From NCBI GenBank assembly GCA_913776825.1, contig CAJYPV010000007.1, positions 186,001-250,000 of the forward strand: DNA of 64,000 bases, read 5' to 3'. The translations under genes were made by a program, and so were the position numbers. The first letter of the stretch is position 1, and every line of letters starts with the position of its first letter. This stretch comes from Burkholderiaceae bacterium (GTDB lineage: Bacteria > Pseudomonadota > Gammaproteobacteria > Burkholderiales > Burkholderiaceae_C). This document shows, piece after piece, positions 48,769-56,690 of the stretch. Below the pieces are notes generated by a model. That model worked only from the letters and a program-made list of their open reading frames with translations. It was not told the origin of the DNA and did not search any database.

Positions 48769-49438
48769 CTCGGATTTCCCTCATGTGATTGGTCAACAGC
48801 CTGGCCGCTTGCCGGCCGTTGATCAGGTGGCGTTGCTTCAGCGCGAGCAGCAGGCGCTCGGTTCGGTCCAAGCGGATGTCATCGCCTGACGCCCGGGTCA
48901 CCGCCTCCGACCAATCGTCCAAACGGCTGCGTTGCCACACCACTTGATGGGCACGAGCAAATCGTTCGACGAAGTCGCCAACGCCGGTGGTCGGCAGCAG
49001 ACTGACATCTGCGGGCATCCAGTTCGCGTCCCGTTCGCCGGGGCGCGAAGGAAGGTCCGCTTCCAGATGGCGGTAGTTCACCTCGCCATCGCCCAGGTTC
49101 AGACGTGGCAGCGCACGGCGCGCCGAGGTTTCCACCCAGTGAACCCGCTTCCGCCCCTTCTGCGCCACGCCGATCCAGCACGCCTCGATGCCGAGTCGCT
49201 CAAAGACCTCGGCCACGACGACCTCAGGTCGCGCGCGGAGGTGGACACGTCCGTCCGACGTCTGAATGGCCTTCGCATAGATGCCGCTGCCCAGTCTCAG
49301 GAGCGCACCGGAGACCACCAGGGACCGCAGCGCCAGCGTCAGTTGCGTCCGTCCGCCGAGCTTGCTCAGGTCGGAGCGGAAGATGACCTCGCCAGCGCGC
49401 CGACGGATCGACATCTGAACCCTGTCGAGCAACTTCAC
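48716..49438 (-). CDS. AbiEi/DUF6088-like winged-helix protein, putative antitoxin
   Basis: The 240-residue protein begins with a winged-helix-like domain (SIRRRAGEVIFRSDLSKLGGRTQLTLALRSLVVSGALLRLGSGIYAKA) listed here by its core features: a two-residue basic patch, a helix-turn-helix and a GxGIY wing. This is the N-terminal pattern of AbiEi-type and DUF6088 proteins. The rest has no family I recognise. GTG start at 49436-49438 with GGAAGGGG upstream. It precedes and overlaps the Fic gene, the usual antitoxin-first order. The role as regulator or neutraliser of Fic is inference. Confidence 0.65.
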   Translation of the reverse strand: MKLLDRVQMSIRRRAGEVIFRSDLSKLGGRTQLTLALRSLVVSGALLRLGSGIYAKAIQTSDGRVHLRARPEVVVAEVFERLGIEACWIGVAQKGRKRVHWVETSARRALPRLNLGDGEVNYRHLEADLPSRPGERDANWMPADVSLLPTTGVGDFVERFARAHQVVWQRSRLDDWSEAVTRASGDDIRLDRTERLLLALKQRHLINGRQAARLLTNHMREIRGVRPVQRLREQGVSAQR

Positions 49439-49496
49439 CGCGAGCCCCTTCCAATCACATGAAACTTGAGTTTATCCGGCCGGTCCAGGCGGCAGC

Positions 49497-49507
49497 GAAC
49501 GCCTGAT
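49497..49507. repeat. 11-bp direct repeat, right copy
   Basis: GAACGCCTGAT is identical to the dctA end at 47852. In the dctA frame the 5' flank reads ...AAANA-stop, as a dctA C-terminus could. A plus-strand terminator follows 39 bp later with no plus-strand gene between the two repeats. Confidence 0.65.
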
Positions 49508-49545
49508 CCCTCACCCCAGGCGCCCAAGGCGCCGACACCAACGAC

Positions 49546-49573
49546 AAAGCGGGCCCATGAGGCCCGCTTTTTT
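49546..49573 (+). terminator. Plus-strand terminator without an upstream gene
   Basis: AAAGCGGGCC pairs with GGCCCGCTTT (10 bp) around CATGA, followed by TTT and then GTGG. The tail is on the plus strand. The nearest upstream plus-strand gene is dctA, 1.7 kb away and already terminated. It could also weakly end the minus-strand enoyl-CoA isomerase-like transcript. Confidence 0.75.
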
Positions 49574-49678
49574 GTGGTGCTGGTGGTCGGCTTCAGTCGA
49601 CCTGAACGCTCGTTCCGCGCGCCTCGCCGACGCGCGCTGCGCGCTGCGCACGGCCCACCGCTGGGCAGCGCCCAGCGA

Positions 49679-50440
49679 TCAGAACTTCGAGAAGTCCGGC
49701 TGGCGCTTCTGGAAGAACGCCTGGAAGGCCTCGATGGCTTCGGGGCTGCGCAGACGGGCGCCGAAGATCTCGGCTTCCACGCGGATGGTCTCCAGCAACT
49801 CTTCCTGCGAGGCCCGACGCATCAGCTTCTTGCTCTCGCGCACCGCGCTCGGGGCCAGCTTGCCAAAGCGCTCGGCCGTGCGACGCGCCTGATTGACGAC
49901 CTCGCCGGCCGGCAGCACCGCATTCGCGATGCCGCACTCCACCGCCTGCTCACCCGTGAACGGGTCGCCCAGCAGCAGCTTCTCGGCCGCGCGACGCGGT
50001 CCCATCAGACGCGGCACCAGCAGGCTGGAGCCGAATTCGGGCACCAGGCCCAGACTGACGAACGGCATCGCCAGGCGGGCGTCATCGGCCACATAAACGA
50101 AATCGCAGTGCAGCAGCAGCGTCGTGCCGATGCCGATGGCCGCGCCATTCACGGCCGCCACGATCGGCTTGTCGCAGCTGATCATCGCCCGCATGAACTG
50201 GAACACCGGGGCTTCCTCGTCCCGCGGCGGGCTGCTCATGAAGTCCTCGATGTCATTGCCCGAGGTGAAGATGCCCGGCTGGCCCTGGATCAACACGGCG
50301 CGCACGGTGTTGTCGTCCTGGGCGGCCACCAGCGCATCGGCCATCTCCTGGTACATCGCGCGGGTCAGCGCGTTCTTTTTCTCCGGCCGTGCAATCTCGA
50401 TGGTCTGCACGCCGTTGACGATGGCGGTCTTGATGCTCAT
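49679..50440 (-). CDS. Enoyl-CoA hydratase/isomerase family protein, isomerase-like
   Basis: The 253-residue crotonase-fold protein has the CoA loop GIFTSGNDIEDF and the oxyanion helix NGAAIGIGTTLLLHCD. The hydratase residues are not kept: the Glu144 position (GGGCEL in crotonase) is Thr (GIGTTL) and the Glu164 position is Phe (MPF). An acid occurs instead in SLGLVPEFGSS, the arrangement of delta3-delta2-enoyl-CoA isomerases and PaaG. It therefore more likely shifts double bonds than adds water. It starts after the terminator of the beta-oxidation operon and probably has its own promoter; GGAG lies upstream of the ATG. Confidence 0.88.
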   Translation of the reverse strand: MSIKTAIVNGVQTIEIARPEKKNALTRAMYQEMADALVAAQDDNTVRAVLIQGQPGIFTSGNDIEDFMSSPPRDEEAPVFQFMRAMISCDKPIVAAVNGAAIGIGTTLLLHCDFVYVADDARLAMPFVSLGLVPEFGSSLLVPRLMGPRRAAEKLLLGDPFTGEQAVECGIANAVLPAGEVVNQARRTAERFGKLAPSAVRESKKLMRRASQEELLETIRVEAEIFGARLRSPEAIEAFQAFFQKRQPDFSKF

Positions 50441-50548
50441 GGAGCGATCTCCTCGGTGAAGCGGTGAATCGAATGCGCGAGATCATGCCAGCCCTCGCCC
50501 GGCTGCGGTGCGCGTCGATCGACCCGCACCTCGGCTGTCGCCACAACG

Positions 50549-50574
50549 AAAAAAGGCGCGGCCGAAGCCGCGCC
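50549..50574 (-). terminator. Terminator of the beta-oxidation operon
   Basis: On the minus strand GGCGCGGC pairs with GCCGCGCC around a TTCG loop, then TTTTTTCG. It lies 14 bp after the thiolase stop. This is a classic strong terminator and separates the operon from the isomerase-like gene. Confidence 0.92.
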
Positions 50575-50587
50575 CTTTCGCCCGGCC

Positions 50588-51802
50588 TCAGACCAGTTCG
50601 ACGATGCCGGCCGCGCCTTGGCCCGCGCCCACGCACATCGTCACCATGCCGTACTTGCCGCCGGTGCGGCGCAGGCCATGGATCACCGACGCCGCACGGA
50701 TCGCGCCGGTCGCGCCCAGCGGGTGGCCCAGAGCGATCGCGCCGCCGTTCGGGTTGACCTTGGTCCGATCCAGCACGATGCCCTTGCTGTCCAGGTCATT
50801 CAGGACTGCCAGCGACTGCGCCGCGAAGGCTTCGTTCAGTTCGACCCAGCCCAGATCCTCGGCCTTGATGCCCGCCAGCTTCAGCGCCGCCGGAATGGCT
50901 TCGATCGGGCCGATGCCCATGATCTCGGGCGGCACGCCACGCACCGCGAACGACACGAAACGCGCCAGCGGCTTCAGGCCGAAACGCTTGACCGCCGCTT
51001 CCGACGCCACGATCAGCGCGCCCGCGCCGTCCGAGGTCTGCGAGCTGTTGCCAGCGGTCACGCTGCCCTTGGCGGCGAACACCGGCTTGAGCTTGGCCAG
51101 GCCTTCCATCGACGTGTCCTTGCGCGGACCTTCATCGATGTCGACGGTGCGGCTCTTCACGATCACGCCATCGCCATTCAGGTCGGGCTGGCGCTCCTTG
51201 ATCTCGAACGGGGTGATCTCGTCCTTGAAGAAGCCACCTTCGATCGCCGCCAGCGCGCGGCGATGCGATTCCAGCGCGAATTCATCCTGCGCTTCGCGGC
51301 TGACCTGCCACTTCTCGGCCACCTTTTCAGCGGTGAGACCCATGCCGTAGGCCAGGCCGATGTTCTCGTCGCGCTCGAAGATCGCGGGCGGGAACGACGG
51401 CTTGTTGCCGCCCATCGGCACCATCGACATCGACTCCACGCCGCCGGCGATCATGACCTCGGATTCGCCGATGCGGATGCGGTCCGCCGCCATCGCCAGG
51501 GCAGTGATGCCCGAGGCGCAGTAGCGGTTCACCGTCACACCGCCCACGGTGTTGGGCAGGCCGGACAGCACCGCCGCCACGCGGGCGATGTTCATGCCCT
51601 GCTCACCCTCGGGGAAGGAGCAGCCGATGATGGCGTCTTCGATCGCCGACGGATCCAGGCCCGGCACCTGGGCCATCGCGGCCTGGATGACGCGGGACAG
51701 CATTTCGTCCGGTCGGGTGTTCTTGAAATAGCCCCGGCCCGACTTGCCGATCGGCAGACGGGTGGCGGCGCAGATGTAGGCGTCTTGAACTTGCTTGCTC
51801 AT
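50588..51802 (-). CDS. fadA: Acetyl-CoA C-acyltransferase (thiolase)
   Basis: This 404-residue thiolase cleaves 3-ketoacyl-CoA in the last step of beta-oxidation. The nucleophile is Cys95 (VNRYCASG); the others are His in ALGHPLGATGA and Cys in MCVGAGQGA. The ATG at 51800-51802 has AAGGA 7 nt upstream; the frame is open for 59 codons more, into the intergenic space and fadN-like gene end, without similarity. It is the last gene of the operon, 26 bp after the FadN-like gene. Confidence 0.94.
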   Translation of the reverse strand: MSKQVQDAYICAATRLPIGKSGRGYFKNTRPDEMLSRVIQAAMAQVPGLDPSAIEDAIIGCSFPEGEQGMNIARVAAVLSGLPNTVGGVTVNRYCASGITALAMAADRIRIGESEVMIAGGVESMSMVPMGGNKPSFPPAIFERDENIGLAYGMGLTAEKVAEKWQVSREAQDEFALESHRRALAAIEGGFFKDEITPFEIKERQPDLNGDGVIVKSRTVDIDEGPRKDTSMEGLAKLKPVFAAKGSVTAGNSSQTSDGAGALIVASEAAVKRFGLKPLARFVSFAVRGVPPEIMGIGPIEAIPAALKLAGIKAEDLGWVELNEAFAAQSLAVLNDLDSKGIVLDRTKVNPNGGAIALGHPLGATGAIRAASVIHGLRRTGGKYGMVTMCVGAGQGAAGIVELV

Positions 51803-51828
51803 GATGGATTCCTTGTGGGCTGCGCGGC

Positions 51829-54225
51829 TTAGTTGCGGACCGGCTTGCCGGTCTGGAGCATGCCCATGATGCGTTCCTGGGTCTTCGGATGCTCGAGCAA
51901 GCTGCAGAAGTGCTTGCGCTCCAGCGACATCAGGTACTCCTCGGTCACCAGCGAGCCGGCTTCCACTTCGCCGCCGCACACCACATCGGCGATCAGCGAG
52001 GCCAGATGGAAATCGTGCTGGCTGATGAAGCCGCCGTCACGCATGTTGGCCAGTTGCGCCTTCACCGTGGCGATGCCGGAACGGCCGGCCACCGGGAACT
52101 TCGCCTTCAGCGGCGCACGGTAGCCGGAGTCGGCCATCGCCTTGGCCTGAGCGGCCGCCACGAACAGCAGTTCGTCCTTGTTGGGCACGATCACATCGCT
52201 GTCCAGCAGGTAGCCGAGCTTCTGCGCTTCCAGCGCGGAGGTCGCCACCTTGGCCATCGCGGCGTTGGTGAAGCCGTCCTTCAGGAAGGCGAAGATGTCC
52301 GCATTGGCGTTGCCCGCCGAGGCCATTTCAGCCGCGCGACGAGCGATGTAGGTCAGACCGCCACCGCCCGGGATCAGGCCGACGCCCACTTCCACCAGGC
52401 CGATGTAGGACTCCATGTGCGCGACGCGACGGGCGCAATGCACCGCCAGCTCGCAGCCGCCGCCCAGCGCCAGGCCACGCATCGCAGCGACCACCGGCAC
52501 GTTGGCGTAGCGGATGCGCAGCATCATGTCCTGCAGCTTCTTCTCTTCCGGCGCGATGCCCTTGGCGCCCTTGGTCATGAAGACCGGCATCAGCGCTTCC
52601 AGGTTGGCGCCCGCGGAGAACACGTCATCCGGCGACCAGATCACCAGGCCCTTGTACTTGGACTCGGCGATCTCCACGGCCTTCAGCAGGCCGTCGGTGA
52701 CGGTCGGGCTGATCAGGTGCAGCTTGGCGGTGATCGAGGCGATCAGCACCTCGCCATCCAGCGACCAGACGCGCACTTCCTCGTTCTTGAACTCTTCGGT
52801 GCCGGCCTTCAGCGGCTCCGAAGCCCCTTCGCCGACCAGCGATTCCGGGAAGGCCTGACGCTCGTACACCGGCAGCTTGGCGCGCGGCTTGAACTTGCCT
52901 TCGGCCGCGCTCCAGGAACCCGCCTGGCTGTGCACGCCGCCGTTCTCGGCGACCGGACCTTCGAACACCCACGCCGGCAGCGGTGCGCTCGACAGGGTCT
53001 TGCCCGCGTCGATGTCGGCCTTCACCCATTCGGCGACCTGCTTCCAGCCCGCGGCCTGCCACAGCTCGAACGGACCCTGCTGCGAGCCGAAGCCCCAGCG
53101 CATCGCGAAGTCGATCTCGCGGGCGGTATCGGCCACGGTGTCCAGATGCACGGCCACGTACTGGAACGAGTCGCGCAGGATGGACCACAGGAACTGCGCC
53201 TGCGGATTGGTCGATTCACGCAGCAGCTTGATGCGGTCGGCGGCCGGCTTCTTCAGCATGCGCGCGACGATTTCATCGGCCTTCTTGCCGCCGGCGACGT
53301 ACTCGCCGGTGGCGAAGTCCAGACGCTGGATGTCCTTGCCGACCTTCTTGTAGAAGCCCGCACCGGCCTTCTGGCCCAGCGCGCCCTTCTCGATCAGACC
53401 CGCCAGCACCTTGGGCGTGGCGTAGGTCGCGTAGAACGGGTCGTCCTTCAGGTTGTCCTGCATGGTCTTGACCACATGCGCCATCGTGTCCAGGCCCACC
53501 ACGTCTGCCGTGCGGAAGGTGCCGGACGATGCGCGACCCAGCTTCTTGCCGGTCAGGTCATCCACCACGTCCACGCTCAGGCCGAACTTCTCGGCCTCGA
53601 TCATCGTGGCCATCATGCCGGCGATGCCGACGCGGTTGGCGACGAAGTTGGGCGTGTCATTGGCGCGCACCACGCCCTTGCCCACCGCCGAGGTCACGAA
53701 GCTTTCCAACTGATCGATCACTTCCGGACGCGTGGTCGGCGTGTTGATCAGCTCCACCAGGTACATGTAGCGCGGCGGATTGAAGAAGTGAATGCCGCAG
53801 AAGCGCGGCTTGATCGCTTCGGGCAGCACTTCGCTCAGCTTGGTGATCGACAGGCCCGACGTGTTGGACGCCACGATGGCGTGCGGCGCGACGAACGGCG
53901 CGATCTTCGTGTAGAGATCCAGCTTCCAGTCCATGCGCTCCGCGATGGCCTCGATGATCAGATCGCAGTCCTTGAGCAGCTCGAGATGCTCTTCATAGTT
54001 GGCCTGCTGGATCAGCGCGGCGTTTTCCGGCACGCCCAGCGGCGCGGGCTTGAGCTTCTTCAGGCCGTCGACCGCCTTGGTCACGATGCCGTTCTTCGGG
54101 CCTTCCTTGGCCGGCAGGTCGAACAGCACGACCGGCACTTTCACGTTGACCAGATGGGCGGCGATCTGCGCGCCCATCACGCCGGCGCCGAGCACGGCCA
54201 CCTTGCGAACTTGGAATCGACTCAT
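51829..54225 (-). CDS. 3-hydroxyacyl-CoA dehydrogenase/enoyl-CoA hydratase, FadN-like
   Basis: A 798-residue bifunctional enzyme with dehydrogenase first and hydratase last, the reverse of E. coli FadB and like B. subtilis FadN. The N-terminal NAD site is VLGAGVMGAQ (GAGVMG at 13-18); FCGIHFFNPPRYM and GIAGMMATMIEAEKFG follow in the 3HCDH domain. The crotonase part near the C-terminus has FSAGANLEAL, GLALGGGCELAVHCAR (with the catalytic Glu) and VEVGVGLIPGGGG (second Glu). The ATG at 54223-54225 follows GGAG at 7 nt. Together with the thiolase and dehydrogenase it completes a beta-oxidation cycle. Confidence 0.93.
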   Translation of the reverse strand: MSRFQVRKVAVLGAGVMGAQIAAHLVNVKVPVVLFDLPAKEGPKNGIVTKAVDGLKKLKPAPLGVPENAALIQQANYEEHLELLKDCDLIIEAIAERMDWKLDLYTKIAPFVAPHAIVASNTSGLSITKLSEVLPEAIKPRFCGIHFFNPPRYMYLVELINTPTTRPEVIDQLESFVTSAVGKGVVRANDTPNFVANRVGIAGMMATMIEAEKFGLSVDVVDDLTGKKLGRASSGTFRTADVVGLDTMAHVVKTMQDNLKDDPFYATYATPKVLAGLIEKGALGQKAGAGFYKKVGKDIQRLDFATGEYVAGGKKADEIVARMLKKPAADRIKLLRESTNPQAQFLWSILRDSFQYVAVHLDTVADTAREIDFAMRWGFGSQQGPFELWQAAGWKQVAEWVKADIDAGKTLSSAPLPAWVFEGPVAENGGVHSQAGSWSAAEGKFKPRAKLPVYERQAFPESLVGEGASEPLKAGTEEFKNEEVRVWSLDGEVLIASITAKLHLISPTVTDGLLKAVEIAESKYKGLVIWSPDDVFSAGANLEALMPVFMTKGAKGIAPEEKKLQDMMLRIRYANVPVVAAMRGLALGGGCELAVHCARRVAHMESYIGLVEVGVGLIPGGGGLTYIARRAAEMASAGNANADIFAFLKDGFTNAAMAKVATSALEAQKLGYLLDSDVIVPNKDELLFVAAAQAKAMADSGYRAPLKAKFPVAGRSGIATVKAQLANMRDGGFISQHDFHLASLIADVVCGGEVEAGSLVTEEYLMSLERKHFCSLLEHPKTQERIMGMLQTGKPVRN

Positions 54226-54267
54226 GGTTTCTCCAATGAACATCTCGAGGATGTAAGACTTCTGTGT

Positions 54268-54720
54268 TTACTCGACGCGAATCCAGGTCTGTGTACGGCC
54301 CAACAGTGGCATGCCGATGAAACCGCGCACTTCCAGCTTCTTGCCGCCATCCACCGGGCGCAGCCGCACGCGGTACACCTTGCCATTGGCCGGGTCGAGG
54401 ATGTCGCCGCCGTCCCACAGATCGGCGTCAGCCGGGTTCTTCTTGACGTTGCGGATGATGGTCAGGCCGAGGATCGGCTGGTTCTTGCGGTCGTCACTGC
54501 ATTCGTCGCAGGTGGCGGTCTGCTTGGCCGGGTCGGTGATCTTTTCGATCTTGCCGGCGAGCACCCCATTCAACTCGCTGATGCGGACGGTGGAACGCTC
54601 CTGCTTGGTCTCGTCGTCGATGGTCTTCCAGACCCCGACCGGCGAGGCCTGCTGGGCCATGGCCAGTCCGTAAGAGAGGCTCAGTCCCAGCGCGGCAGCG
54701 GTGGCGATCAGCGATTTCAT
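54268..54720 (-). CDS. DUF2147-family exported protein
   Basis: The 150-residue protein has a signal peptide (about 1-22, ending GLAMA) and a DUF2147 domain: SPVGVWKTIDDETKQERSTVRI, VLAGKIEKI, a two-Cys segment (TCDECSDD) and a C-terminal PLLGRTQTW. DUF2147 proteins are small periplasmic beta-barrel-type proteins of unknown function. The ATG at 54718-54720 follows GGAG. It lies inside the beta-oxidation operon, between dehydrogenase and FadN-like genes, so it may assist fatty-acid handling; that role is inference. Confidence 0.9.
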   Translation of the reverse strand: MKSLIATAAALGLSLSYGLAMAQQASPVGVWKTIDDETKQERSTVRISELNGVLAGKIEKITDPAKQTATCDECSDDRKNQPILGLTIIRNVKKNPADADLWDGGDILDPANGKVYRVRLRPVDGGKKLEVRGFIGMPLLGRTQTWIRVE

Positions 54721-54783
54721 GGTGTCTCCTTGCATCTTTTTGAGGGTGGCCCGAGAGGCCAGAACCGGCGCCTTGAGGCGCTT

Positions 54784-54819
54784 CGGACGCGGCCGCCCTC
54801 AGCGGGGCGGACGCGTCCG
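54784..54819 (-). other. Intercistronic stem-loop in the fatty-acid operon
   Basis: CGGACGCG and CGCGTCCG pair, then after one mismatch CCGCCC pairs with GGGCGG: a 14-bp stem with a 6-nt loop, 9 bp after the acyl-CoA dehydrogenase stop. There is no T-run. It probably stabilises the upstream message rather than ending it. Confidence 0.65.
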
Positions 54820-54828
54820 GCGCGGGGA

Positions 54829-56619
54829 TCAGAACAGCGCTTCGTCCATTTCCATCAGCGGCGACAGGCCGGCGCGGCAGCTGCGGATCAGGCCGGCGGT
54901 TTCCGGCAGCAGCTTGGCGAAATAGAAGCGGGCGGTCGACAGCTTGGCGGTGTAGAAGGCGTCGCCGCTGTCCTTCTTCTCCAGAGCCAGCTTGGCCATG
55001 CGGGCCCACATGTAGGCGAAGGTCAGGTGACCCACCACACGCAGGTAATCCACGGCCGCGGCGCCGACTTCGTCGGGATTCTGGAAGGCCTTCATGCCGA
55101 TTTCGGTGGTCAGCTTGGTGACCTTGTCGCCGAGGTCGGCCAGCGGGTTGATGAACTCCTGCATCGCTTCGCTGGTGCCCTCTTCCTCGACGAACTCGGC
55201 GATCTTCTTGCCGAACTTCTTCAGCGTCGCGCCGTTGTTGCCCAGGATCTTGCGGCCCAGCAGATCCAGCGCCTGCACGGTGTTCGTGCCTTCGTAGATC
55301 ATGTTGATGCGGGCATCGCGCACATATTGCTCCATGCCCCATTCATGGATGTAGCCGTGGCCGCCGAAGACCTGCATGCAGTGCGAGGTGGCGATCCAGC
55401 CGTTGTCGGTGATGAAGGCCTTGATGATCGGCGTCAGCAGGGCGACTTCGTCCTCGCAGGCCTTGGCTTCATCGGCGTCGTCGCTCGACAGGGCCTTGTC
55501 CAGCTGCAGGGCCACATAGGCCGACAGCGCACGGCCGCCTTCGGCGTAGGCGCGGGCGGTCAGCAGCATCTTGCGCACGTCCGGGTGCACGATGATCGGA
55601 TCGGCCGGCTTGTCAGGCGCCTTCGGGCCGGACAGCGCGCGCATCTGGATGCGGTCCTTCGCATAGGCCACCGCGTTCTGGTAGGCCACTTCGGTCAGGC
55701 CCAGGGACTGGTTGCCCACGCCCAGGCGCGCCGCGTTCATCATCACGAACATGGCCTGCAGACCCTTGTTGGGCTGGCCCACCATCGTGCCGACGGCGCC
55801 ATCGAGCACCATCTGCGCGGTCGCATTGCCGTGGATGCCCATCTTGTGCTCGAGGCCGCCGCAGTAAATCGGGTTGCGCTCGCCCAGCGAGCCATCGGCA
55901 TTCACCTTGAACTTCGGCACGATGAACAGCGAGATGCCCTTCGAGCCCTGCGGCGCGTCCGGCAGACGGGCCAGCACCAGATGGATGATGTTCTCGGCCA
56001 GGTCGTGTTCGCCGGCGGAGATGAAGATCTTCTGGCCGGTGATCTTGTAGGTGCCGTCGGCCTGGGGCTCGGCCTTGGAGCGCAGCAGGCCCAGGTCGGT
56101 GCCGCAATGCGGTTCGGTCAGGCACATCGTGCCGGTCCACACGCCGGAGGTCAGCTTCGGCAGGTAGGTGGACTTCTGTTCCGGCGTGCCGTGGGCATGC
56201 AGCGCCTCATAGGCGCCGTGGCTCAGGCCGGGGTACATCGTCCAGGCCTGGTTGGCCGAGTTCATCATCTCGTAGAGGAACTGGTTCAGCAGCACCGGCA
56301 GGCCCTGGCCACCGTATTCCGGATCGCAGGACAGCGCGGGCCAGCCGCCTTCCACATACTGCGCATAGGCTTCCTTGAAGCCCTTGGGCGCCTTCACCTC
56401 GTGGGTGGTCTTGTCCAGCACGCAACCCTCGGCATCGCCGGAGAGGTTGATCGGCGCCAGGATCTCGGCCGCGAACTTGCCGCCCTCTTCAAGCACCGCA
56501 TTCACCGTGTCCTCATCCACCTCGGCATGGGCCGGCAGCAGCTTCAGCTCGTCGACAGCATGCAGCAGCTCGTGCAGGACGAACTGCATGTCGCGCAGGG
56601 GCGGGTTGTACTGGGGCAT
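54829..56619 (-). CDS. Acyl-CoA dehydrogenase
   Basis: The 596-residue FAD enzyme catalyses the first oxidation of beta-oxidation. It has an N-terminal helical domain, MCLTEPHCGTDLGLLRS and ITGQKIFISAGEHD in the middle strands, the flavin-contact region GVGNQSLGLTEVAYQNAVAYA, and the catalytic Glu in MIYEGTNTVQALDLLGRK. The length and C-terminal extra domain place it with the long-chain, FadE-like bacterial group (subclass with a fused C-terminal domain). AGGAG lies before the ATG. It follows the TetR gene after 71 bp in the same direction. Confidence 0.94.
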   Translation of the reverse strand: MPQYNPPLRDMQFVLHELLHAVDELKLLPAHAEVDEDTVNAVLEEGGKFAAEILAPINLSGDAEGCVLDKTTHEVKAPKGFKEAYAQYVEGGWPALSCDPEYGGQGLPVLLNQFLYEMMNSANQAWTMYPGLSHGAYEALHAHGTPEQKSTYLPKLTSGVWTGTMCLTEPHCGTDLGLLRSKAEPQADGTYKITGQKIFISAGEHDLAENIIHLVLARLPDAPQGSKGISLFIVPKFKVNADGSLGERNPIYCGGLEHKMGIHGNATAQMVLDGAVGTMVGQPNKGLQAMFVMMNAARLGVGNQSLGLTEVAYQNAVAYAKDRIQMRALSGPKAPDKPADPIIVHPDVRKMLLTARAYAEGGRALSAYVALQLDKALSSDDADEAKACEDEVALLTPIIKAFITDNGWIATSHCMQVFGGHGYIHEWGMEQYVRDARINMIYEGTNTVQALDLLGRKILGNNGATLKKFGKKIAEFVEEEGTSEAMQEFINPLADLGDKVTKLTTEIGMKAFQNPDEVGAAAVDYLRVVGHLTFAYMWARMAKLALEKKDSGDAFYTAKLSTARFYFAKLLPETAGLIRSCRAGLSPLMEMDEALF

Positions 56620-56690
56620 GAGGGACTCCTGATTTCTGTGATGTGGGTGAGAAAACGATCCGGCGGACCGGTGAAACTGAATCGCGCGGC

